The position numbers and the translations under genes were made by a program. A DNA stretch of 9,198 bases, taken from FW021-bin31 sp964478125 (GTDB taxonomy: Bacteria; Bacteroidota; Bacteroidia; Chitinophagales; Chitinophagaceae). The notes under the pieces were generated by a model, which saw only the letters and a list, made by a program, of their open reading frames with translations, was not told the origin of the DNA and did no database searches. The stretch covers positions 1 to 9,198 of the forward strand of contig CAYZGR010000087.1 of assembly GCA_964478125.1 (NCBI GenBank), given 5' to 3'. Positions within the stretch are counted from its first letter, which is position 1. The number at the start of each line of letters is the position of its first letter. Of the stretch, positions 1 through 5,378 are shown piece by piece.

Positions 1-53
1 CCGCCGACCGACTGATTACAAATCAGTTGCTCTACCAACTGAGCTATGCTGGC
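1..53 (-). tRNA. tRNA-Thr(TGT), 3' part cut by window edge
   Basis: This is a threonine tRNA read leftwards, with its 5' end at 53. The parts fall at canonical lengths: acceptor strand GCCAGCA, the two-base TA, D-stem GCTC/GAGC, anticodon stem ACTGA/TCAGT, loop TTTGTAA, five-base variable loop CGGTC, then the first T-stem strand GGCGG. The window stops exactly there, so the T-loop, the other T-stem strand and the 3' acceptor strand are missing and acceptor pairing cannot be checked. The anticodon TGT lies at plus positions 18-20, which is tRNA position 34-36. It sits downstream of hpf but has its own promoter near 118-148. In many Bacteroidota a tRNA-Thr here leads into other tRNAs and tuf; that is inferred from family knowledge and not visible. 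Confidence 0.93.
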
Positions 54-76
54 AACTTCATCTATTACCTGAGCTC

Positions 77-115
77 ATCCATTTCTGAGCGTACGATCCC
101 CGTTCAAAAATGGAT
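77..115 (-). other. Inverted repeat in tRNA-Thr leader
   Basis: Plus-strand ATCCATTT (77-84) and AAATGGAT (108-115) are perfect 8-nt inverted repeats separated by 23 nt. In the transcript from the promoter at 118-148, this hairpin would sit at or just after the predicted 5' end, upstream of the mature tRNA at 53. It could protect the 5' end or help processing, but no function is shown. The loop is long, so chance is possible. Confidence 0.4.
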
Positions 116-117
116 GG

Positions 118-148
118 CAAAGGTAGTAAACAACAACTATATGACAAA
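118..148 (-). promoter_or_regulatory. Bacteroidota-type promoter for tRNA-Thr
   Basis: On the minus strand TTTG (148-145) is followed by exactly 19 nt and then TACCTTTG (125-118). This matches the Bacteroidota housekeeping consensus TTTG / TAnnTTTG at every specified base. Transcription should begin a few bases below 118, near 111, giving a leader of about 55-60 nt before the tRNA. The 11-base stretch around the -7 box, CTACCTTTGCC, recurs identically in front of rpsU. The transcript probably continues past the window edge. Confidence 0.75.
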
Positions 149-180
149 AAAAAAATGAAATCGTCAAAAATAAATTTTTA

Positions 181-221
181 AAAGCTGTAATACACCGCCC
201 TCTTCCTTTAGCGGCAGCTTT
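181..221 (-). terminator. Possible weak terminator after hpf
   Basis: Just after the hpf stop, the minus strand has AAAGCTG (221-215) and CAGCTTT (187-181) as outer stem, with CCGC/GCGG (214-211 and 198-195) stacked directly inside on one side. A 7-nt bulge lies on the other side, and an AT-rich run with several T stretches follows. The imperfect stem and broken T-run make it a weak candidate for ending the rpsU-xer-hpf transcript before the tRNA promoter. Confidence 0.35.
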
Positions 222-227
222 CTATTG

Positions 228-530
228 TTATTTTTGAAGCTGTTTGGCCTTGTATCGCTTGAGCTGTGTAACAGCAGAATCAAAGGCGGCATCAAAGGAT
301 TCTTCAAAAGATTTCGATTCATGTTTCACAAAAATACGGTGCTGAGGAACATTTATCTGGATCTCTGCCACTTTATCCTTTATCTGATGATTCAGATTCT
401 CTAATTTTAAATACACATCCACACTGGTAATCCGATCATGAAATGTAGGCAGCTTATCAAGTCTTTTATTGACATGGTTAATAAGGTTCACATCAGCATC
501 AAAATGCACGGTCTTAATCTGTGTATTCAT
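228..530 (-). CDS. hpf: Ribosome hibernation promoting factor, short form
   Basis: This 100-residue protein belongs to the HPF/YfiA (RaiA) family, which binds the decoding region of the small subunit in non-growing cells, blocks tRNA and mRNA binding and stabilises idle ribosomes. The pattern fits the family fold: first strand around 4-10, helix about 13-26, three strands near 35-43, 52-61 and 64-70, and a long basic C-terminal helix 74-97 ending KRYKAKQLQK. The length matches the short HPF class (about 95-115 residues); there is no C-terminal dimerisation domain as in long HPF, so dimer formation would need another factor. The start at 530 gives the complete first strand. It is the last gene of the rpsU-xer-hpf set, with 122 nt separating it from the xer stop, so it may also have its own promoter. 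Confidence 0.92.
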   Translation of the reverse strand: MNTQIKTVHFDADVNLINHVNKRLDKLPTFHDRITSVDVYLKLENLNHQIKDKVAEIQINVPQHRIFVKHESKSFEESFDAAFDSAVTQLKRYKAKQLQK

Positions 531-568
531 CGTTATCTTTCTTTAAGGTGTTAACATAAATTCGACAT

Positions 569-576
569 CTAAAGTA
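569..576 (-). promoter_or_regulatory. Candidate -7 box upstream of hpf
   Basis: TACTTTAG on the minus strand matches TAnnTTTG at five of six specified bases and would give a leader of about 30 nt. The nearest TTTG lies only 14 nt upstream, shorter than the usual spacing, so this is weak. A separate hpf promoter would make sense because hibernation factors are induced on growth arrest while rpsU is a growth gene, but that is inference. Confidence 0.25.
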
Positions 577-652
577 ACCAATCTTTGTGACAAATACTTA
601 TACCCGGAAATACATCCCCCTATTTTGATATTTTTTTAACAAATAGAGCGGC

Positions 653-1558
653 TTATTTCCCCGATCTGGGATGCGCCTGATCATAGATATTTTTCAATTG
701 TTCGATGCTGTTGTGGGTATATATCTGGGTGGCGGCAAGGCCGGCATGCCCGAGCAACTCTTTAATGGCATTCAGATCGGCGCCGTTATTTAAAAGGTGC
801 GTGGCAAAGGTATGCCGTAAAATATGCGGACTTTTCTTATCTGCAGTCGTGATCAGCGACAGCCACTTTTTAACAACACGATAGACGTATTGATCATACA
901 CCGGTTTCCCTTTTCCGGTAACCAGCAAATATTCCCGATCCGCCCCGGGCAAGGCTTCTTTTTCAGCAAGATATTTCTCCATCATACTTACCGACTGCCT
1001 GTCAAGGGGTATAATCCGCTCTCTATTCCCCTTCCCCAGTATTTTGAACTGCCGGGCACTCCAATCTATATATTCTGTTTTCAGATGAACGAGCTCTGTT
1101 CTGCGCATTCCGGTTTTATAAAGCAACTCGATGATCAGGCGCTCGGTATGCCCATTAAAGGTATCCGGGAAATCAAGTTGATGCAACAAGCGATCCATGG
1201 CGGTACGTTCCACATATACCGGCAGACGTTTGCCGGATTTCAGGCCCTGGATAGAGGCAAGTGGATTTTTGGAAACGGCCCCCTCCCGGCTTAGATATTT
1301 GAACCAGGAACGTAAAGCCGATAATTTTCTGTTAATGGTGCGAGCCGCAAGTCCATTCTCTGCAAGATGGGCCAGCCAGGAACGTACCAGAGATGGAGTG
1401 ATGTCCTGAAGAGCATTTATCTCGAAAGCATTTTCAAGATAACCGGTAAAATCCAGAAGATCCTTCTCATAGGATATGATCGTATGAGAAGCATAACGCT
1501 TTTCATACTTTAAAAATTCGAGGAAAGGCAGGTATTCGTTTTGGAATGAAGCATTCAA
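653..1558 (-). CDS. xerC: XerC/XerD-family site-specific tyrosine recombinase
   Basis: This 301-residue protein is the usual size for a chromosomal Xer recombinase, which resolves chromosome dimers at dif by strand exchange through a tyrosine-DNA intermediate. The N-terminal SAM-like core-binding domain spans about 8-93 and the catalytic domain about 110-298. All active-site residues are visible: R152 (TGMRRTEL), K176 (LGKGNRER), H245 and R248 (SPHILRHTFATHLL), H271 (LLGHAGL) and nucleophile Y280 (TQIYTH). It lies between rpsU (53 nt upstream) and hpf, an arrangement I recognise from many Bacteroidota, so this is a core-genome recombinase and not a mobile-element integrase. XerC versus XerD cannot be settled from sequence alone; xerC follows common naming of this locus. 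The start at 1558 leaves the normal short N-terminus before the SAM-like domain. Confidence 0.9.
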   Translation of the reverse strand: MNASFQNEYLPFLEFLKYEKRYASHTIISYEKDLLDFTGYLENAFEINALQDITPSLVRSWLAHLAENGLAARTINRKLSALRSWFKYLSREGAVSKNPLASIQGLKSGKRLPVYVERTAMDRLLHQLDFPDTFNGHTERLIIELLYKTGMRRTELVHLKTEYIDWSARQFKILGKGNRERIIPLDRQSVSMMEKYLAEKEALPGADREYLLVTGKGKPVYDQYVYRVVKKWLSLITTADKKSPHILRHTFATHLLNNGADLNAIKELLGHAGLAATQIYTHNSIEQLKNIYDQAHPRSGK

Positions 1559-1611
1559 AATGAGAAAATTAGGAAGTAAAAATAAGCATTTTTACCGAAA
1601 CCGTATTTCCC

Positions 1612-1809
1612 TTATTTCACGATCTTCCCACTGGCAATTTGTTGGCGGTATATTGCCTTAAGTACTTCATGACGGCGTTTAACAGATGGTTTGGTAAAAG
1701 CCTGACGATTACGTAATTCCGTCAGAACCTTCGCTCTTTCAAATTTACGCTTGTACTTTTTCAGTGCTTTATCTATGTTTTCGCAATCTTTAGAATCAAT
1801 GATTAGCAT
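1612..1809 (-). CDS. rpsU: 30S ribosomal protein bS21
   Basis: This 65-residue, highly basic protein is bS21, a component of the small-subunit platform near the 3' end of 16S rRNA. Family features are the start MLIIDSKDCENIDKALKKYK, the basic helix around 17-34 and the C-terminal helix with KRRHEVLKAIYRQQ. In Bacteroidota, bS21 with bS18 and bS6 is known to sequester the anti-Shine-Dalgarno tail of 16S rRNA, with a tyrosine near residue 54 stacking on it. Tyr54 is present here (KAIY). It heads the rpsU-xer-hpf set. The leader after the predicted transcription start is only about 15-20 nt and has AAAAGAGATTC before ATG, without a convincing AGGAGG. The start is fixed by the conserved N-terminus. 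Confidence 0.96.
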   Translation of the reverse strand: MLIIDSKDCENIDKALKKYKRKFERAKVLTELRNRQAFTKPSVKRRHEVLKAIYRQQIASGKIVK

Positions 1810-1829
1810 GAATCTCTTTTTTTGGACGG

Positions 1830-1837
1830 CAAAGGTA
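1830..1837 (-). promoter_or_regulatory. -7 element of rpsU promoter
   Basis: TACCTTTG on the minus strand matches TAnnTTTG perfectly and lies 20 nt before the rpsU ATG, predicting a very short leader. No exact TTTG stands at the -33 distance, but the region 1843-1865 is T-rich on the minus strand, including TTTC at a 21-nt spacing. The flanking 11-mer CTACCTTTGCC is identical to that of the tRNA-Thr promoter. Confidence 0.65.
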
Positions 1838-1993
1838 GGATTATTTTTTTATAAAAAAGAAAAATAATCTGCCTCATTGCGAACAGTTTATGAAGATATA
1901 TCATCCCTATAACAATGATCTTTGGAGCCTATTTCCGTAAATCTCAAAAGGAAGAGGAGTACGTTCCCTATCAGGATCTTTCTTTTCTTATTA

Positions 1994-3025
1994 TTACTCT
2001 CCTTTCAATTGCCGGTTTAGCTGTTTCATTTTTTCCGCTAATTCTTGTAGAGCGCTATCCGTTTTCTTCTTAAGAAGCGTTATTTCTTCCTGTTGCTCTT
2101 TAATGGCCTCCAATAGCACGGCAGTAAATCGCGCATAGTTGAGGGATTTATACCCCCGCTTATCCGTGGAGACCAGTTCCGGAAAATATTTTTCCACCTC
2201 CTGTGCAATCATCCCGATTTGTCTTGTCTCGGGGAAATCCTTGTCTTTAAATTTATCGGTGCGATAGAAATAGGTATAACTTCGTAGGCTGTCCAAAATC
2301 CGTAAAATATTCCGGAGCTCCCCCATTTCCTTTTTGTATCGCATATCGGAAGGAACAGATATATTATTTCCACGAATGTTTCCATTGACGTCCAGAGTAA
2401 CTTCCGGGGTATTGGTTCCTACTCCTAATCGGAAGTGGGTATTATCCCAAAAGAAATGCGCATTATTATCCGTCAGTACATTATCATTGGGATTGCTGTC
2501 GTCTCTTACAAATATGACAGAGCCCGGATGCAGATTCTTGATCCTGACCGAATCATTAAAGGTTTTTCTCCCCGAGAAAGATTGGCGACCGGAACTTACC
2601 ACCCCTCTCAGGCCCGAAGTGGCATTCGGAAGATGCAGGATCCACTTATCACCTTCCCGGGTAAATTTAATAGCCGATTGGGTCTTATCTACTACCATAT
2701 GATCAACGGACCATCCCAATCTTTGCCAGATTCCGTTTTTTCTCTGATAGACACCTGCGTTAGGGCCATAAGGCATAGAAAGAGAAGCATCCGTAAAATA
2801 AATGATCATACCATCCGGAGGATCTAAGGCATTTATCCTTTCCGTATCGGCAATCCGGGTCAACAACAATCCCTGATCCTTACTATCCAAATGTAATACG
2901 GCGGATTGCTCAATCTGAGTAGGTTTATTGCCTAATTTGAGTTGCTGTGCCTCTGAACTTATAGCAAAAGACATTAAACTGAAGATCAGAAGAAAAAATT
3001 TTATGTTGCATACCGCTTGTATCAT
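1994..3025 (-). CDS. Secreted tail-fibre-like protein with C-terminal S74 chaperone domain
   Basis: Numbering is from the Met at 3025 (343 residues). An upstream in-frame ATG at 3052 adds nine residues and overlaps the preceding gene by 22 nt. I prefer 3025 because it lies 5 nt after that gene's stop and gives a normal signal peptide: one Lys, the core FFLLIFSLMSFAI, then cleavage near SSEAQ. After it comes a module shared with the neighbour (LKLGNKPTQ to GLLLTRIADT), a YQRKNGIWQRLGW segment, beta-rich DSV units and TLDVNGN near 210-216. The C-terminal domain starts at SDMRYKKE, with Ser226 and Lys231 at the i/i+5 spacing of the S74 autocleavage dyad. GMIAQEVEKYFPELV and YKSLNYARFTAVLLEAI follow, then a coiled coil to the end. 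In phage tailspikes this domain trimerises the fibre and cuts itself off. In Bacteroidota such proteins are common and chromosomal; their surface role and ligand are unknown. Confidence 0.8.
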   Translation of the reverse strand: MIQAVCNIKFFLLIFSLMSFAISSEAQQLKLGNKPTQIEQSAVLHLDSKDQGLLLTRIADTERINALDPPDGMIIYFTDASLSMPYGPNAGVYQRKNGIWQRLGWSVDHMVVDKTQSAIKFTREGDKWILHLPNATSGLRGVVSSGRQSFSGRKTFNDSVRIKNLHPGSVIFVRDDSNPNDNVLTDNNAHFFWDNTHFRLGVGTNTPEVTLDVNGNIRGNNISVPSDMRYKKEMGELRNILRILDSLRSYTYFYRTDKFKDKDFPETRQIGMIAQEVEKYFPELVSTDKRGYKSLNYARFTAVLLEAIKEQQEEITLLKKKTDSALQELAEKMKQLNRQLKGE

Positions 3026-3030
3026 CAGTT

Positions 3031-4302
3031 TTAGTGACCCACAATGTACCATTTCCCTTCCATTGCCTGCACCGTGATAGAAGTCCAGTTATTATAGAGA
3101 TTAGTGCCCGCTTCTCCATCTCCGAACAAGTATCCATCTGCAGCAGCCACTCTGACATAAGAATCTATTTGATTAGCATTCTCATCTCCTATTTTTTTAA
3201 TGGTATATACTCTTCCGTCCACAGGAACGGGTAGCGTAACGGTAATGGCAGGAGATCCGCTCATTCCGGCTTGTCCGGCTACATTACATATAATGGTTTT
3301 ATAATTGGCATTAGCTTCAACGCGCATATCCAGATCACTGACCGTCATATGTGCCGCCACGCTTACGTTTCCATTCACATCCAATGTAGAACGGGCTTCT
3401 TTATTTTTGCCAACGGCAACGGAATCCCTGAAAAATTTAGTTCCTGCAAAAGATTGCGTCACTGTATCTACTAATCCATTTGCCGCTTGATTATCCGCAC
3501 CGCTGGCATAAGGCAAATTGAGGATAAAAGTGCCGGCTTTAGAAAGACTGTCAATATTAAAATCTCTACCTTCGCTTTCTGCAGTAACTGCCTCCATACT
3601 AATATCAGAAGCCGCTAATTCCAGGTTCTTTTTTCTTATCACCCCATCTGATCCGATCACTAAGGCAGTATAATCATTATCAAGGGCTTCTCTGACGGTT
3701 TCCAATGTCACACTATCCTCAACGTGGAGAGCCGTTTCCACCCATAAACTGTCAGTAATATGGACACTCTGGTCGAACTGTGCCTCTCCTCCGACTTTCA
3801 AGCTATCCACTATGGAAACCCTTCCATTGCGGCCAATAAGGATAGCAGGGACACTATTGGTTCCTATCCGCATTCCCATCGGATCCGCAGTTCCCAAAAA
3901 ATGAGTAGCAGAGTCTGTTCCGAAATTTCCGGAGAGGTTCCAAAAAGCACCATCGGGATCTCCTCCCGGATAGGAATCCAAGTCTCCTGCAGAAAGTAAT
4001 TTATGCCAGTATCCTCCGGCACGCAAGTAGAGGGAACGGTCTTTGATTTGGTAAACAATCATCCCGTTGGCGGAATCCACTTGTTCGGATGACATAGTTG
4101 AAAATACCTGATTTATCGCCATTGTATCAGGCACTCTGGTAAGCCTTAAGCCCTGATTGGGGCTTTCCAGTTCAAGAATGGAAGCTTTTCCGATCCGGGT
4201 CGGGTGATTTCCAATCTTTATTTGCCCTTTGCCCCGGGAAGCCCACAGCAATATTATCGTAGAGAGGAGGAACAAACATCTGACGTGTACCGAATTTTTC
4301 AT
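3031..4302 (-). CDS. Secreted modular tail-fibre-like protein without S74 domain
   Basis: This 423-residue protein has a signal peptide (MKNSVHVR, hydrophobic CLFLLSTIILLWAS, cleavage near GKG-Q). The module QIKIGNHPTRIGKASILELE to GLRLTRVPDT (27-60) closely resembles the neighbour's N-terminus. Next come MIVYQIKDRSLYLRAGGYWHKL (81-102) and the motif WNLSGNFGTDSATHFLGT (121-138), a segment I associate with Bacteroidota tail-fibre-like proteins. Repeated DSL/DSV strands follow at 166-200, then QSFAGTKFFRDSV and TLDVNGN (283-313). The last 95 residues (RVYTIKKIGD through NNWTSITVQAMEGKWYIVGH) look like a beta-rich domain seen at fibre C-termini. It ends 5 nt before the downstream paralogue, so the two are probably one transcript. 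No catalytic domain is recognisable. Self-association into a trimeric surface fibre with the partner is plausible but inferred. Confidence 0.75.
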   Translation of the reverse strand: MKNSVHVRCLFLLSTIILLWASRGKGQIKIGNHPTRIGKASILELESPNQGLRLTRVPDTMAINQVFSTMSSEQVDSANGMIVYQIKDRSLYLRAGGYWHKLLSAGDLDSYPGGDPDGAFWNLSGNFGTDSATHFLGTADPMGMRIGTNSVPAILIGRNGRVSIVDSLKVGGEAQFDQSVHITDSLWVETALHVEDSVTLETVREALDNDYTALVIGSDGVIRKKNLELAASDISMEAVTAESEGRDFNIDSLSKAGTFILNLPYASGADNQAANGLVDTVTQSFAGTKFFRDSVAVGKNKEARSTLDVNGNVSVAAHMTVSDLDMRVEANANYKTIICNVAGQAGMSGSPAITVTLPVPVDGRVYTIKKIGDENANQIDSYVRVAAADGYLFGDGEAGTNLYNNWTSITVQAMEGKWYIVGH

Positions 4303-4624
4303 ATCTATTGGATTTAACAGTTATAATAATCCCGGTACCTTCCCATAAATGCAGTTAAGAAGAGACCGTTTTACGCTCGTATATGAAAAAGGTACGGAGC
4401 TGTCTAAAAAGTAATCCCTGCTATAGCGAAGGAGAGACAATTGAAGCAGTCTTATACATATATAGTCATATATTAGTATTGCTTCACTGCGTTCAGAATC
4501 GCGACCTTTTTAGACAGCCCCAGAAACACCCGTTGAACAAATATAACGGATTTAATATAAATAAAAAAACATGGATTTGAAAAGAGCGTATTTTAAGAAG
4601 AATTCTCGTTTTTCTATCCTATAT
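4303..4624. other. Intergenic gap between fibre pair and polysaccharide operon
   Basis: No believable gene lies in these 322 bases. About 40% is the palindromic element at 4396-4521. Between it and the fibre gene (4303-4395), a TACCTTTT box on the minus strand at 4394-4387 is one base off the -7 consensus, but I find no -33 partner at proper spacing. Between it and the polysaccharide operon (4522-4624) the DNA is AT-rich, with only a small CCGTT/AACGG inverted repeat (4530-4549) lacking a T-run. The fibre genes' promoter and the operon's terminator must lie here, but neither can be placed with confidence. Confidence 0.6.
4396..4521. mobile_element. 126-bp palindromic MITE-like repeat with 16-bp terminal inverted repeats
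   Basis: The left end GGAGCTGTCTAAAAAG (4396-4411) and the reverse complement of the right end, GGGGCTGTCTAAAAAG (4506-4521), match at 15 of 16 positions. Inside, TGAAGCA (4442-4448) and TGCTTCA (4480-4486) form a second inverted pair around an AT-rich centre, so the whole unit can fold into a long interrupted hairpin. Internal sequence on the minus strand, GATTCTGAACGCAGTGAAGC, resembles the dispersed ATTCTGAGCG...GAAG repeats I know from Bacteroidota genomes. It has no transposase, so it would need to be moved by another element's enzyme. I see no clear target-site duplication, so it may be old or may be a REP-type repeat. Its T-rich ends could also slow or stop transcription from either side. 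Confidence 0.6.
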
Positions 4625-5374
4625 TCACGGCTGATCCGGTGAAGTATGATCTGTTGTGCTACCGGAGCCCGGATTATTCTGTAAAACACTGCTGAGCGGG
4701 ACTCCAATAAGCGCTTCCAGCCGGATCTTGGTCAGGTTAAGCGCATGTTGTGCTCCAATTTTATCCTTCAGCTGTTTGTGATAAGCTTCTGAGGCTGCAT
4801 TATATTCCACGATGGAAATTTCTCCATTACGAAATTTTTGTTTGGCCTGCAGAAATTCGTTGTAGGTACTTTCGGCAATTTGATTCTGTATCGTAAGCAA
4901 TTCTCTGCCGGAAAGATAATTCTCGTAAGCCGATAATACGGCCGATTTTACCTGGCGAAAGGTTTCATTGCGATTCGCCTGCGCAATGGCGACACTTTCC
5001 CTTGCAGCCTTTACCTTAGCGGGCTGCGTAAAGATCCCGCCTATCGGAATATTCACACCCACGTTATAAAAAGGATAAAAATTGGGGTAATAGCCGCCGG
5101 TCTCTGGATTCTGCTTATGAGTCAACCGCTTAATAGTGAATTCATTGGCATTGAAAGACAGGGAAATGTTGTTGATCCACCAGCCCTTGGCTCCCTTGAG
5201 GTTATATTTGGCAATTTTAATTTGATGATCTGCTATCTCCAGTTCCGGATTCTGGACGGCCAGGGCCACCAGTTTCTCCCTGATATCAGACGGCGGCGTT
5301 GAGGGCTTCACCTGTGCAAAAACAGGAGAAGCCAATAAAAGGGCAAACGCTGGTAGGATAATATACTGTTTCAT
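4625..5374 (-). CDS. Half-length TolC-family outer-membrane protein
   Basis: This 249-residue secreted protein has a signal peptide (MKQYIILPAFALLLASPVFA, mature from about Q21) and looks like one repeat of the outer-membrane efflux (OEP/TolC) family. The order is a helix with NPELEIADHQIKIAKYNLKGAKG (42-64), two strand-like segments (68-80, 97-113, the latter ending IPIGG), a long helix from about 117 to 180, FRNGEISIVEYNAA (181-194) and a last helix to LEALIGVPLSSVL (219-231), then a Ser/Thr/Pro tail. TolC-type proteins usually have two such repeats and 420-480 residues, and assemble as trimers with a 12-strand barrel. It begins 4 nt after the polymerase/ligase gene stops, so it is the last gene of the polysaccharide operon and may serve export of the polymer. 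The gene looks intact: clean start, signal peptide, normal repeat end and stop. Confidence 0.82.
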   Translation of the reverse strand: MKQYIILPAFALLLASPVFAQVKPSTPPSDIREKLVALAVQNPELEIADHQIKIAKYNLKGAKGWWINNISLSFNANEFTIKRLTHKQNPETGGYYPNFYPFYNVGVNIPIGGIFTQPAKVKAARESVAIAQANRNETFRQVKSAVLSAYENYLSGRELLTIQNQIAESTYNEFLQAKQKFRNGEISIVEYNAASEAYHKQLKDKIGAQHALNLTKIRLEALIGVPLSSVLQNNPGSGSTTDHTSPDQP

Positions 5375-5378
5375 AAAA

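Noticed and set aside
824..1294. A 156-codon open frame on the plus strand inside the recombinase gene
   Set aside because: It lies wholly antisense to a gene with every catalytic residue conserved and resembles no family.
653..1558. Recombinase as integrase of an integrative element or prophage ending at tRNA-Thr
   Set aside because: Its size and motifs fit housekeeping Xer, it lies inside a conserved rpsU-xer-hpf order, and no attachment-site repeat of the tRNA end is visible (the tRNA 3' end is outside the window).
2334..2827. Two overlapping plus-strand frames of 122 and 130 codons
   Set aside because: Antisense shadows of the S74-domain gene, mutually overlapping and without recognisable domains or signal peptides.
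1994..4302. Tail-fibre-like genes as part of a prophage
   Set aside because: Both have Sec signal peptides, and no capsid, portal, terminase, tail-tube or lysis gene lies beside them; such secreted proteins are common in Bacteroidota chromosomes.
4387..4394. TACCTTTT as promoter box for the fibre genes
   Set aside because: One base off consensus, and the only T-rich partner lies 11 nt away, too close for the usual spacing; kept as a note in the intergenic entry.
4530..4549. CCGTT/AACGG inverted repeat as terminator of the polysaccharide operon
   Set aside because: Only five base pairs with a ten-base loop and no following T-run on the minus strand.
4383..4580. A 65-codon plus-strand frame in the intergenic gap
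   Set aside because: It runs straight through the palindromic repeat and both its ends, so its composition comes from the repeat; no domain or promoter supports it.
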